Assembly (NCBI GenBank): GCA_029747585.1
Contig: JAPEVF010000146.1
Location: 1-64,000 of the forward strand
Direction of reading: 5' to 3'
DNA length: 64,000 nucleotides
Source: Pleurotus djamor
Taxonomy: Eukaryota; Basidiomycota; Agaricomycetes; Agaricales; Pleurotaceae
In this document: positions 47,493 to 59,262 of the stretch, piece by piece
How the letters are laid out: each line of letters begins with the position of its first letter
How positions within the stretch are numbered: position 1 is the stretch's first letter
The notes under the pieces: generated by a model
What the model saw: the letters and a program-made list of their open reading frames with translations, nothing else
Database searches by the model: none
What the model was told of the DNA's origin: nothing
Made by a program: the position numbers and the translations under genes

Positions 47493-48949
47493 TCACGCCG
47501 GAAGTCCAGTCAGCATACCAACGTAATCCCCGAGTGTCCCCATCCATACCCAGAATCCTGACCAACCACACCCAAGGAATCCGTTCCAGCAGCTCTGCCT
47601 GTCCTGAAAGTCGGTTCGATACAAAACCCTGGCTAATTGAGCCCCCGCTACGCCGACGCCGAGGTAGAAAGGCAGGCCGGCAGCATTCAAGTAGCCTGCA
47701 TATGATATCAACGAAAGTGATGATACGGAGAGTGCGCTCAAGATGGGCCGCGTGCGTTCGCCAAAAAGAATGGCCGTGGAACGGATGCCGACAGTGACGT
47801 CGTCAAGCTTATCCTAAATTCCCATGGAAAACGAGTGAGGCAGAAAAAGAAGTTGTTCAATTGAATGACGCGATTTTTTAGCATGAGGCTACGCGAGTGT
47901 GAGAGTCTGGAATCTTACCTGGTGAGCGTAGATGGTGTCGTACACAAGGGTCCATGTTATTCCGCCGGCGTATAGAGGTAAGCAGACGGTCCAGTCCGTC
48001 GAACCAGCAACAGCGGACCAACCGAGGAGGGCGCCCCAGTTGAACGCTAGGCCTATTGACGCGTGACGTTGGATATCAGTTCATTCGGCAAGAGTTCGGA
48101 GCCGTGACGACACACCTAGGACAGCTTGAGGCCAATGTGTGACGCGTTTCATCAAAGGGTAGAGCACTACCAATGACAGGGAAGAAGCTCCCAGCAAAAT
48201 ACTGCATTTTACCCGCATTAGCGAGTGCGTAGACGTATGAGGGATACACAGCAGACCTGTATGTGTTTAGCTGTGTCAACACGCCCAATCCAGCCGTGAG
48301 TTGGACCCCAAGGAAAGCAAAGGCTTGACGCCTGGTAATATCCCCTCTGGCCAGAGGACGAGTCTTGGTTCGGTCTGAGGAGATGAACATAAACTACCTG
48401 CGAGAGGAACAACGCGGTCACCGGGTCAAGAGAACTCACCAACTGCCTTATCCAAGTTTTTGTCCCACATATCGTTGATAGTGCATCCAGCACCACGCAT
48501 AACGACTGCTCCCAATCCAAACAGGCTAATGAACGTTAGGGGGACGGTAAATGGCGCCTGGGTGGCATAGGACGCCATGGTTATTGACCAAGCTGCAGCG
48601 CGTGCGGTCAGAATAAATTCGAGGTAGGAGCACTTTGAATAGACCAACTGCATGGGTAGAAAAGGAGCAGAGTTCCGATAGACTTGTCAATGCGGGTCAA
48701 GTAGAGATACGGGCGGATGGGAGCAGGTAGCCTATCAACCCAAGTTGACTGGGGGACGGTGCTAGTTACGGTCGACGAAAAACGCGCTGGAAGCGATAGG
48801 CATTTCGGTAAAGCAGTAGAACGAAAGCTATGACATCTGCATAAGACACGCAACGGTTGCTGAATATGTGGCCGAAGTAGAGCGCGCCTCACATACATGG
48901 GGGAAAACGTTTGGCTAAGCGCCGGCGAACGGCCAGGGCAATATCTCAA
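47493..48949 (-). CDS. COQ2: COQ2, 4-hydroxybenzoate polyprenyltransferase
   Basis: COQ2 attaches the polyprenyl tail to 4-hydroxybenzoate in ubiquinone synthesis at the mitochondrial inner membrane. An Arg/Ser-rich presequence leads to [20 protein letters not shown]. The first prenyl-diphosphate motif is [12 protein letters not shown] + [11 protein letters not shown] and the second is YDTIYAHQ + [12 protein letters not shown]. Further segments are [34 protein letters not shown] and [16 protein letters not shown]. The last exon ends [20 protein letters not shown]. About six exons. The start is either MRYCPGRSP (48949) or MYVRRALL (48895); the second gives the shorter, more typical presequence. 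Confidence 0.92.
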
Positions 48950-49074
48950 ACCTACTCAACTCTCAGACGCGCTGCGAAGAATAACAACAAGATATTGCAA
49001 AACGATGTTGGGACGATGACATGAGAAACGACATATCCAATACAGTGTGACAGAGAGAGAAAAAGATTCGGCTT

Positions 49075-50067
49075 TCACCACTCCTTCGAGATTTTGAAGG
49101 ACCATGTCCAGTCTAACGCGATTGGGGTCAAACAGGGGAAAGGGGAACGAGAGGGGAACACAAACCTGCGAAGACCTCGCCATCGTCGTCACGGACCTGA
49201 CTGCGCACTTTGTAGGTCGCACGGGCGAGCATTCCTGAAGGAGACTCTTCGGTATCGAAGTTCTTGATGTAAGGCTCTCCTTGGGGATGGGGGCCATACG
49301 AACCAAGCATCTGCTCGAGTTTATCAACTGTGGCAAGTGAACAGGGATGCATCAGTCAAACTGCATCAAATCCTAACAGGTACCAGCGCACCCGTAATCC
49401 CAGCCCGCTTGACCACTTGAATGTATCGGACACCCTTAAATAGAAATAGCATGGTAGTGAGGTGCAGATCAGTGTGTCCAAGGTAGAGGACGCACAGTGA
49501 TGATGGAGTGGTTGACCTTGAAGATGATTCGTACACTAGCTACGAGTCAGATTTTGCGTAGATATTAAAAGTACTGAACTGACTTGTATTCAACGCCTTC
49601 CTTGATAGCAACGGGATTCTTCGCGAGGCTTTCCAGACTGGCCTTGTTGGTCAAGTCGAACGAAAGGTGCTTCCCAGCTGGGAGGGTTGGGGAGTGAAGT
49701 TCCAGCTTCAATACGGTGACCTTTAGAGATGTTAGAAACATGCAAATCAAACGGTGATTCTGCTTACCTTGGGTCCTTCAGCAGGTGCACCAGCAGCACC
49801 AGGCACGATGCCAAGGGAGGCCTTCCAACGAGCCAAACTTTCATCGTTGGCATCGAGGTTAGCGTACTCCTCTGCTGTTTTCGCTGCACCGGCTTTGTAT
49901 CCTACACGCATGCATCAGAAAACGATGTGACTTGACATGAACTGTTGAGTGAACCTGGTGTTGTGGTGGGAGCAAACTCCTGATCGTCGATGTGGTCGGA
50001 AGGCTACGAAGAACCTGATCAGAGCAGAAAAGTGGGAGAAGGGTGATACTGCACTGACATCAGCCAT
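49075..50067 (-). CDS. RDI1: Rho GDP-dissociation inhibitor (RDI1)
   Basis: RhoGDI extracts prenylated Rho GTPases such as Cdc42 and Rho1 from membranes. Start MAD (50067), intron, then PSDHIDDQEFAPTTTPGYKA. The regulatory helix region and beta-sandwich follow: PKVTVLKLELHSPTLPAGKH, FDLTNKASLESLAKNPVAIK, FKVNHSIITG, VRYIQVVKRAGI, LEQMLGSYGPHPQGEPYIKN and EESPSGMLARATYKVRSQV. The end is DDDGEVFA + DWTWSFKISKEW, the canonical tail. Seven or so introns with GT...AG. Length and motifs match the family throughout. Confidence 0.94.
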
Positions 50068-50512
50068 AGGTGAAACGAGTTGTTAGGTTATGCAAGAAAG
50101 AAAGAGTTCAGGTAGCCGCTAGGCCGTGCTTCACACTGGATGTGCGCTCATCGACATCTTCCCTCGATCATCGATTTCTCACGCGTGCTACCGCGCATTG
50201 CCGGCCCATATCTGACCGCTTTAGGAAACAATAATTGCATGGATGCCTGGCGTTGAGATGAGACTGGCCTACCGGATACCAAGAAACTATGTATTTGTCG
50301 AGAAATACGGAGATATGCGTACGTTTCTATGTTAACCAAATTTACATATATCCTAGCAATAATTACCCTCCAGTCATATACAGACGCATGCAGTATCAAA
50401 ATAACTTCTTGATAGCTTCCCTCATTTTCGAGCCCAAATGCCCAGAAATGGTTTACGGTCATCACAATGATAGCGCAGTTTGGATGTGATGGGACTTGCG
50501 CGATGTTAACAG
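50068..50512. other. Intergenic region
   Basis: These 445 bp lie between the stop of the zinc-finger gene and the start of RhoGDI. They are AT-richer than their flanks, and no gene is seen. They should hold the RhoGDI promoter. Confidence 0.4.
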
Positions 50513-52330
50513 CTAAGCTTCAGATGGAGGCGTATGGAGAGCGGCTGTGATCGCCATGGCTTAATATATCTCGGCAATGACGGGGAAGATGCGACCACAT
50601 ACCGCCTTTGAACCAACATTTGCCCTTGCTGAGGTGGAAGCATTTGGGCCCGTTGGGGCACACATGACCCCAGCAGCACTTTTCACCGTAAGGGCACTGC
50701 ATACCTGTTGACGTACGAAAGTTTGATTGAAGTGCGAAGACTTCGACAATCTCACACACCATTCTTCAGCCAGTTGCAGGGGGCCTTCTTAGCGTTATTT
50801 GCTAAGCAAGCCAGTTGGTCCGGGGTGAGGAGGTAGTCGTGCGAGTATTTACAAGAGGCAGGCTAGAAAGATGATGAGAGCGCGTTGATGGTTGGTTTGC
50901 GTAGTACTTACACCCTTAGAACAGTTCATTAGATAAAATTCGTTGCAAGGAGGCGGGTTTTCTGATAGATGTTCAGGATAAGTCATGGTCGAGTCAGCAT
51001 AGAGGCGCACGTTTATGAAGAGGCTGATAGTTGTAACCGTTGATCAGATATAGTTGATGAACAAGAGTGAAGAACTAACCAGGTTGGGATCGATCAAGCG
51101 AGCTGAACGAAGTGGCGATTTCGGGCTGATCAGACCCCCATTGGTGGAAACTGTCAAGCTGGTTGTAACGCTTAATGGCGAAGGCTTCTTGGGAGGAGGA
51201 CGGCGAATGCGGGCCCGAAATAAGTCTGCTAGCTCGGTGGGTGGCAGAGAGACGAGGGGAAGGCGTAGTCCGTCTTCATTCCCGGTGAGTGAGATGACCT
51301 TCCATAACAGCTGTTCAACTTCCAAGGACCTCACGGTGTCAAGACAATTTTTCAAGGATCCTAGTAAATGTCATCAGCGGCCTGTTGAAGATGGAAAGGT
51401 GGTGAGACAGATCAAACCTGCAACAAAGATTCGAAGAGTTTGAGGGAATCTCGTGTAAGTTTCGAGATGTTCTGGTTTGAGGTCAATTTCGACGGCTGAA
51501 ATAAAACGTGGGACGATGCCAGGCGTACCTCGAATCTTGGATTCCGTAGAGTTTTCAACGGAGCCCACGTCGACGATAGCAAATCGTGTAGAAGCATGAC
51601 TAAAGCCCTAGTGGTAGAGTACTTGACTCAGAACCAGGGCAAATCGTGCTAGTCATATGAACACTAACCGAAAGGAATTCAGCGAATTGATTATCGGTGC
51701 ACGCATCCTCGGAAAGAAGGTCGGCTAACAAGGAGGCCTTATTGATAAAGATTGTGGTCCAAAATGAGATGGTGTTCGTTGTGATTTGTACGCCTTCGCC
51801 GGTCAAATGGCCAGCGATGACTCGAGTCAAATCTTGAGCGGCAGCCTGACCGCCTTGGAAGCCTTGAGCAACAAGGGATTCCTTGAAGAATGCCGTGCTC
51901 CCGTCGACGATGCACAGTACAAGGGACCGAGTTTCCTTCAGATAGGGCTTTGAGCATGATCGTCAGACAATGCGTGAACGGCTCACAGTGTTCAATGGGG
52001 TGCTGTAGAGTTGTCGCTGCAGTAACGCGACATCGTGTGTAGTAGTTGCGTACTCCGCAGCCTCCCTGAGGCTGGCATGAACTGACTGCCAGAGAGAGAG
52101 CTCCCTTCTGAGATGTGCTACGCAGGATTCCAACTCGTGGCTTCGTTTGAGGGTACTGATAGACAACTCTAAAAAGATAGTCAATGTCGTCAGTCTGACA
52201 AAAATCACCGAGCTCTGCATACGCATCAACCTGCCCAATTCCTCATCCCTGAAGTTGGTGTGCTGGTGAGGATGAATCTGGAGGCAAGAACGATACAACC
52301 CACCACTGGTGTTGAGTAACCTCGGCCATG
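50513..52330 (-). CDS. DUF7923-like domain plus CCCH zinc fingers
   Basis: A fungal family with a coiled N-terminus, a domain of unknown function and C-terminal CCCH fingers; RNA binding is inferred from the fingers. Exons give MAEVTQHQW, HTNFRDEELG and LKRSHELESCVAHLRRELSL (coiled coil). The core has VLCIVDGSTAFFKESLVAQG, AQDLTRVIAGHLTGEGVQIT, TRFAIVDVGSVENSTESKIR, AVEIDLKPEHLETYTRFPQT and EQLLWKVISL. A proline-rich linker leads to PPPCNEFYLMNCSKGASCKY (finger 1), KKAPCNWLKNGMQCPYGEKC and CWGHVCPNGPKCFHLSKGKC. The end is WFKG + AMAITAALHTPPSEA. About nine introns. The first exon is less sure. Confidence 0.82.
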
Positions 52331-52757
52331 GAAAGAGGGAGGGGAGTGGTGCGTAGCGACAAGGCCCGATCTAAGTTCTCTGGAGAGGGACCCTTTAAGA
52401 ACCGGGTTTCAGACATCAATGGACCAATTTCCAGCGAAAAGGGGAGGCTTCCTTTGGTATGGAAATGCTAGTTTAGATTAAGAAGGCATTTATTCGGGGA
52501 CGGAACTCACACGAGTCAGTAGCTGTAGATTGATCACCTAAGTCGCCTCGTTTAGCGACTTCGATGGCATCATTCTGGTACGTTAACATTCCTTGTCATT
52601 TCATGCATCATGGAGGCTGAATGGAAGTATCCTTTTTCGCTCGCACCGAACGAAATAGGAAGTAGCGAAAAGGGGTGAGCAGCTCCGCGCGTCCGATTCA
52701 AATGTGCCTCAATTTGGCAGGTTCGCCTAGTTGAATTTACAGCAGAGAGTGGGGAAT
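52331..52757. other. Intergenic region
   Basis: These 427 bp separate two minus-strand genes. They hold the promoter of the zinc-finger gene and the 3' end of the proteasome beta1 transcript. No further gene is seen. Confidence 0.4.
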
Positions 52758-53744
52758 TTACGCCTCAACAACCATAGGAACAACAGCAGGTACAGTTTGC
52801 TTCCCTGTCTCCACACCGAGTACTTCCTTGCCTTCCCAGAATCTGGGTAGCTGATCACCGGGAACGAATAGTCTCTCGACGCCATCTTCTGTGATTACAC
52901 ACATACGGATGACACCGCCAGAAGATCCATCTCTGGACATGGCCAAAGCGAGCGCTGATTGGAGAAATGAGATATCAGTGACCAGCGATGAAGGGGCACT
53001 CACTGTTTTTCACAAAATTGATAGTTTCGTCCCTACCCCAGCCTTCTTGGTATGTAGCATCGCAGTATCCATATACGTAGGTGGAACCAGATCCTAACTC
53101 TGCGATGAGAACATGTTCCAAGGACGGAATGAGAACTCGGAGGCTAACCTCCAATAGCCCAAGGTTGACGGAATAGACCGCCACCTAGTGGAATATTGTA
53201 TACACTAGGACCAACTTCTTTGTCCCACCCCGCCACGATAATTCCGGCGCTGAGAGCATCTTTGTTGTCATAGCAAAGTTTCTGGAAAAGGCAGGCGGCA
53301 TCATGGACGGAAGGTGTATCATGTTGCTGTCTGGGTGTTGAGTTAGCTTAGGGACTTGCGATGGACGAGAAGCGTACGTATGGACTTGAAGATGATAGTG
53401 CACAATGTCTGCGACAGCCTGCGTGTCAGCGGCAGACCCAGAGCGACAGCAATATATCCGGTCGTGGACGTGGGTGAGCTTGTCCGTCACTCTGTTTGCC
53501 TAATATTCGCATCGATGCATGAACGGTTGCACGAGAGGGAGGCGAACTTACTATATAGCTCCCCGTTGTCGTTCTGCTGTCGGCTCCGATTACGACGCCA
53601 TCTTTGAACTGAACAGCCATGATAGAGGTCTGGCGATCACAACGATGAGCATTTACGGTGTCAAATGTGCGAACTAGGGGATCGTACACCGAGGTTGACC
53701 TCTCCGCTCTTGAGTTGCTGGACATCGACACTTATAGCCTCCAT
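52758..53744 (-). CDS. PRE3: 20S proteasome subunit beta1 (PRE3/PSMB6)
   Basis: Beta1 carries the caspase-like active site of the 20S core. The propeptide [19 protein letters not shown] joins across a GTACGA...CAG intron to the mature start [20 protein letters not shown], with Thr1 directly after the conserved Leu-Gly. Then [76 protein letters not shown] and [20 protein letters not shown]. It ends [11 protein letters not shown]. The key residues Thr1, Asp17 and the Lys33 region are present or compatible. It is divergent from RPN12 and shares a promoter with it. Confidence 0.94.
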
Positions 53745-53902
53745 ATTAGATTTGAGTGAGGGTCGTGATGGAGGTCGGATGGAAAGGGATTTAGATTGGC
53801 TTGTTGTGGATCAGTGGGTGACGCGTCGTGCAGAGGACGCGTCTGGGCGCTAAACATCTCTTCCATACCTCTCCCTGCTCCTACCACCATCGCACTTGCA
53901 CT
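53745..53902. promoter_or_regulatory. Shared PRE3/RPN12 promoter with two GACGCGTC palindromes
   Basis: The 158-bp spacer between two proteasome genes holds two identical 8-base palindromes GACGCGTC, at 53820-53827 and 53836-53843, 8 bp apart and 60-80 bp upstream of the RPN12 ATG. The core ACGCGT matches the MluI cell-cycle box known from yeasts. A role as a common proteasome element is inference. Confidence 0.6.
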
Positions 53903-54971
53903 ATGGTTTCCCAACAAATTGCTACGGCTTACCAGCAACTAAGACGAGCCTTTGATTCCAAGCCTTCTGACCTTAGAGCATGTGCGTCTCTACTCGCACA
54001 ACTAAAGGTCTAGCATTCATCCCTTTCGTGCATAGACAACGTCCTCATTGATCCATTTATTGCCACTGGCAGATAGGCTTGATTGAGGCAGGCTTACTCC
54101 TCCCACAAGGAGATGCTAGTCCTCGGGATCTGCAGCTCGCTCGTAAGAAACCCTCTGACTCTACTCCAATATCTGGTTCACCTGTTTCTTTGCAGGCGAC
54201 ATTCTTGAGATCGGTGCTTTCTGGAGTATACGGGCGAAGGATGTCCCGTCTTTCGACAGATATTTCTCGCAACTACAAACATTCTACGTTGACTATAGGT
54301 ATGTATGGAGCACTTGGTGGCATCGTGAAGTATTGCTTATTTCGAGCCACTAGCTCGGTCCTTCCCCCTTCTAGCCGGGAATACCCAATTCGTGGCCTCA
54401 ATCTTATTCGCCTCCTTACACAGAACAGGATCGCCGACTTCCATTCCACATTGGAAAGTCTTCCATTACCTGCCGACGCCATTGGTGACAACCCATATCT
54501 ACGCCATCCTGTAAACCTCGAGCGCTGGTTGATGGAGGGGAGCTACAGCAAAGTATGGAATGCCAGGGAGGAGGCACCAGTCGTAGAATACAAATTCTTC
54601 GTGGACAGTCTCATGGGGACCATCAGGTAATACACTCCAAGACGACTCGCCTTGCCCATGTCTAAATCTCGTCCAGAAATGAAATAGCCAGCTGCGAAGA
54701 GGCTGCGTATGAAAGCTTGCCATTGAAAGATGCCGCAACATTGCTGTTCTTCGCAACACAGACGGAGTTGCTCAACTTCGCTAAATCGGTATGTGCCGTT
54801 CATGCTGCCCCCCATCTTGCACTGACCATCCTCCAGCGTGGGTGGAAGGTCAACCTCACCGACGGTACGATCACGTTTGCCAGGAAGAGCGAAGAACATA
54901 TTGAGATACCCAAAGAGAAGTTGATCGCCGCCTCTTTAGCATACGCTCGCGAGCTGGAACAGATTGTTTAA
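53903..54971 (+). CDS. RPN12: 26S proteasome regulatory subunit RPN12 (PSMD8)
   Basis: Rpn12 is a PCI-domain lid subunit that incorporates last and links lid and base. Exon 1 gives [20 protein letters not shown] and [12 protein letters not shown], joined to [19 protein letters not shown]. Then [33 protein letters not shown] and [20 protein letters not shown]. The next segment is [20 protein letters not shown]. The PCI region follows with [20 protein letters not shown] and [20 protein letters not shown]. The end is [23 protein letters not shown] at 54969-54971. Length fits the family. Confidence 0.93.
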
Positions 54972-55056
54972 GCGACATTAGAACAGGTTGTATAACAAAA
55001 TGTGCTTAAAATTCATGTTCTTCGACAATATTTCAAGTGATTATCAGTACAAGCGG

Positions 55057-56111
55057 CTACTCGAAGTCCTCGATGGCAGCCTTGGCCTCTGCTTCTGCCG
55101 CCTTGAGGAGATCTTCCGGGACTGGGACATGGACGTTGCCAGTCTCCTCACCTATCCATGACATTTCGAGCTCGAACTCTTTCTCCTTAGCGTCTTCATG
55201 TACCAGGTAAATGCTGAGAAGGAAAAGGTTCAGTACTGGATAGATATCGGGTAAGGTTGAGCCTTACATTCGGGCGGCATGCGTCACTGCCTCTCGCATC
55301 GTCAATTCTGATAGTTGGAGTTTTTCTATTTCCGTCTTCGCCAGTTGCCTTCCTTTACCAACTGCCGCTCCGTGGTAGCCCTGTAATAGAGATGAGATGA
55401 TTGGGCAACATGGACGGGACGCTCGACAAACGTGAAAGGTCCCACTGGGTTCCAATATGAATAGTTGGGGTCCATTCTTGTCCACACCTCCGAGTATAGT
55501 GCTGACGCCAAAGGGTCGGACAGAGGAGTACAAAGTGTACGCCTGGAGGTATAGACCTATACGTTCGGCGATGCTCTAATGCGCAGAATCAGTATTGCAA
55601 TAAGTTTAATTGCTTGGAATGTCAAGTACCTTTAGTTGTGGTGCACTGTGCATGGTTTCGCGATAGTTGGTGGCCTCGTCGCGCGATCGGTTGGCCAGAT
55701 GCCGACTGTCCGCCAACAAGCCTGCTGAAGCCTAGATGGGAAGCTCGTAATGAGCCTAGCGTGCTGGGTCGTAGGTGCGCACCAAGCCAATATGCTTATC
55801 CACTGTATGTATCCTCCGATTGACACCAGGAAGGAGTAGTTTAGAGTGAACCAACTTCTCCACAGCGAGGACGACGCCATCTTTGACCTTCAGGCCGATC
55901 GCAGTCCTGAGCCAACCTCTTAGTAATTTATATACGTGAAGTAAGCAAGGTCATTACCCAGAGTTCTCAACGGCCTTATTAGCATATTCCACCTGAATGA
56001 ATGCGTTAGCTGGGCTGGAGACCAAGATGATCGAGGACAAACCTGGAAAATCCGCCCGTCAGGCGAGTACGTACTCGCAGAAAGATCGTATCCTGTACCA
56101 ATTGAAGTCAT
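55057..56111 (-). CDS. PRE10: 20S proteasome subunit alpha7 (PRE10/PSMA3)
   Basis: An outer-ring subunit of the 20S core. The start [20 protein letters not shown] has the alpha-type signature and is followed by [20 protein letters not shown], typical of alpha7. Then [46 protein letters not shown] and [20 protein letters not shown]. Next are [20 protein letters not shown] and [20 protein letters not shown]. The acidic tail ends [15 protein letters not shown] (stop 55057-55059). It is convergent with RPN12 (85 bp) and divergent from NUP82. The upstream in-frame ATG near 56177 lacks family support. Confidence 0.93.
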
Positions 56112-56222
56112 GAAGAAGTGTTGACGTGAGTAGTGGAAGGTGGAAAGTGGATCGTAATGAGGATCGTGAACGCGCAAGCTTGCACGCGTCAGGCGTGAGA
56201 ATATTTCTAAGTCGCGTCTGTA
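56112..56222. promoter_or_regulatory. Shared PRE10/NUP82 promoter with ACGCGTC
   Basis: A 111-bp spacer. It contains ACGCGTC at 56184-56190 and a related TCGCGTC close by, resembling the repeated element in the neighbouring PRE3/RPN12 promoter. Confidence 0.5.
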
Positions 56223-59176
56223 ATGGACAACGACGACGAGTGGTCGAACTGGCTACGGGACCACCCCATATTCTCTTTACCCAGAAACACCAACACTACT
56301 CTCTTCAAAGATGAAGAGTCCCTCGAACTCTCAACAAGCACCTTGCCTAAATTCATAAAGCAAGATCGTGAAGATGGCCCAACACCCTCTGGACGACGGC
56401 GTACCATGGTCCTCAAGGATTCTGAACTCATCCTAGCCGCAGGCAAGGAACTGAGGATGACCTCCCTCATGGACTCGAAACTTAATAAAACAATAAGAAA
56501 ATGCTACAAGGTGCCTTCCTTCGCGTCGTTCGTCAAACCCAATGAATGACCGCAGTCCTTGACCTTGACCAGACTCTCAATACGCCTAATATCCAGTTTG
56601 ACATACACGAGATGTCCTTGAATCCCAGTGGGAAACTGCTAGCCGTCTCTGGTGCATTTCAAGTTGCCGTAGTCGTATTACCCCGCCCAGGAGTTACTCG
56701 ACTTGTGCAAGACACTATTGACTGCAAGTATGCGCTCAGAAGTCTTTGTCCCTTCCGCTACTGACGCCGCGCAGATCTGTTCAAATTGGACAGTTCTATC
56801 ATTCGTCACAATCTTCGGTTCCCATTGCCAAAATTCAATGGCACCCATGGGGTGATGCTGGCTCAACGCTTATGGTAATGACAGTCGACGGAAAGCTACA
56901 GTGAGTTAGACTCATGCTCAATGTAAACTTCTTCGCTGGATTCTCATACCTGTAATAGTGAATATGATATCTCCGTTGACACGGAAGAGCCTCAACAAGT
57001 AGTATCATTTCTCCCTGAACGCAAAAGCAAATCTTTCGTCGCTGCCGATGAGTCAGAGCGGGAGGTAACATCGTTTACGTTCGGTCGCGGAACGGCAGAT
57101 TGGGGACCCCTCACTGTCTATGCCATAACACGGTCCGGTGATGTCTATGCTATCTGCCCCTACATGCCCCAAAATGCGTGAGTGAACATGTACTTCAAGC
57201 AATTTCAAAATCTCACCTTGCTCAGCTCCGTACCCTCTGCCTACATCCACGCACTTGAATGTTTTGTCTCGGCTAAGCAAGAGTATCTCGACCAAGCGAC
57301 GACGAACAAGTCCCTTTCTACAGTGTATGATTATCAGCACAAATACATCTCTGCGCTCATGAAGCAGTTGCCTCCGGGAACAGTGTTCCCAGCATCATCA
57401 CGCTCGGTTCCTATGCATCCACCGTCCACCATCAAGCCACGACCAATGCGTCAAGGTCCATTCCTCTTACAACCCGCTCCTCGATCGCTTGAGGGTAGTG
57501 AAGGAGGAGACGCTACAGACATCGTGTATCTGTCTTGTGGTTCCGATGACGATCAGTCCGACTTGAACGAATCCAACCAACTTGGCATGATTTTGGTCGC
57601 TTTCCAGGATGGCAAGGTCGATGTGTGCCTGGATTTGGAAAAGATTGAAGCGAAATGGGAAACCAAGCACGTCAGTAAATCTGTTCTATGGTGTTTGACA
57701 AAGGACTGACATTTCTTGGTAGGTCACCGATGAACTCCCTATGCTCGCGGTATATGAAACCATCGATCTTGGTTTGGTGTCTTCACTAAAGTCAATCGAT
57801 CCTCTGCCCGGACAACCACCTACCCTCGACCTATTACAGGCCAACCATCCTGTATTTCTACAAGACCCCATCCATTACGATACCGTCTATATCTACCACG
57901 CCTTCGGTGTGCATTCTCTTAGATTTGCTTCCGTACTCAAAAGCCTATTTGCCGCATTGAATGCGAGCGACGAAGATGACCCCGCTGTAGCCTCTCACCT
58001 GGCCGAGTCTAGCCTCACCGAAGTACGACCCCTTCTCTACACGTTCTCCGTTGAGCGGAAGTAAGTGTCACGCTTTGCCTTCTGGTTGCCACCCAATAAT
58101 ATCCTCCCCCCAGATGTTCAAATCCAGTGGTATCTGTGGCAGTTCCCAGTGATGTTTACCTGACTTACAGTATTTTCATCCTTACATCGACCATGCGCAT
58201 CACATCCTTTCCCCTCAGCCTACGAACAGACTCGCCCGTGCTTCCGCCCATCGAGCCTTCGGGGACCCAGTCCACGGACGATTCTGACGAACTACCACCC
58301 CTCGATGGTCCTCTTGGATACTTATCGCTTCTCGGAAATGACACCTATCAGGTGCCCTCAATCCTATCACGACCTCTCGGCGGACTACCCATCAATCCAC
58401 GCCTTTCGCTACCGCCAGGATCCAACCCCAAAGAATTTATGATTACTCCTGATACCCTCCGCTATCTTGGGACCACTGTCAATCAGCTGAGCAATCAAAT
58501 CCATGAAATCCAATTCGCATTCATTGCTTGTCAGCAGCGCGCTGGGCTTCAAAGACAGGAATTTGCTCAGCAGCGAGAAAAATGTGCTCAACTAATATCC
58601 GCCCTCGATCGAATATCCGAAAAGCACACAACCATGAATGATAGAGTGACGAATATCCAAACCACTCAGACGGACCTTCTCAAACGCTTGGATCGGACGT
58701 TGCAGAACCTCATGCAGAAAGCTTCACCCATATTGAGTGAACATGAAACGAAATGGTTTGAAGAACTCAAACGAATGAAGCAGGAAGTTGCTGGGGAGGG
58801 CCGATTTGACGAATCCTCCCTTGTCTCACGAACTCGACTTGTAAGTCAATGATCTCTTGTCCGAATGGACTCTACTAAGCATACACACACAGATGGAGAG
58901 GGAATTTAAACGTATATTGCCCAGTCTCAAGGTCCTAGCTGAGAAAGAGAAACAACTACAGAAGAGTCAGCTCGGAAGCTCCCAAACCTTTGGACTTTCA
59001 CAAGCATTCGAGTTGGGCGAACGTTCTAGTCACGAGTATGCTCTGATGTTTACCTTCCTGACACCAAGTCTTAACCAGTTTACAGGCGTGCCAAAATAGC
59101 CGAAGCCGAGAAAGAAATCACGAATCTTGCATCAAAGCTGGATATTCCCTTGAGCAAACCGCCTCAGCTATCATGA
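56223..59176 (+). CDS. NUP82: Nucleoporin NUP82/NUP88
   Basis: Nup82/Nup88 anchors the cytoplasmic mRNA-export platform of the nuclear pore. The start is [21 protein letters not shown] beta-propeller follows: [80 protein letters not shown] and [18 protein letters not shown]. The C-terminal coiled coil includes [40 protein letters not shown] and [20 protein letters not shown]. It ends [16 protein letters not shown] with TGA at 59174-59176. About eight introns. The sequence order (propeller then coiled coil) matches the family. Confidence 0.88.
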
Positions 59177-59262
59177 TCCCTCTGTTATATTACACCGTTT
59201 CTGCTATCAGCGGCGCAATCCAGCAGACTACGAATATGTACAATTTCTGGTGCCATTCCAAC

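Noticed and set aside
51600..51645. tRNA-like stretch (GGTAGAG... and CCAGGGC...)
   Set aside because: It does not fold into four arms, has no T-loop GTTCRA, and lies inside an intron of the zinc-finger gene.
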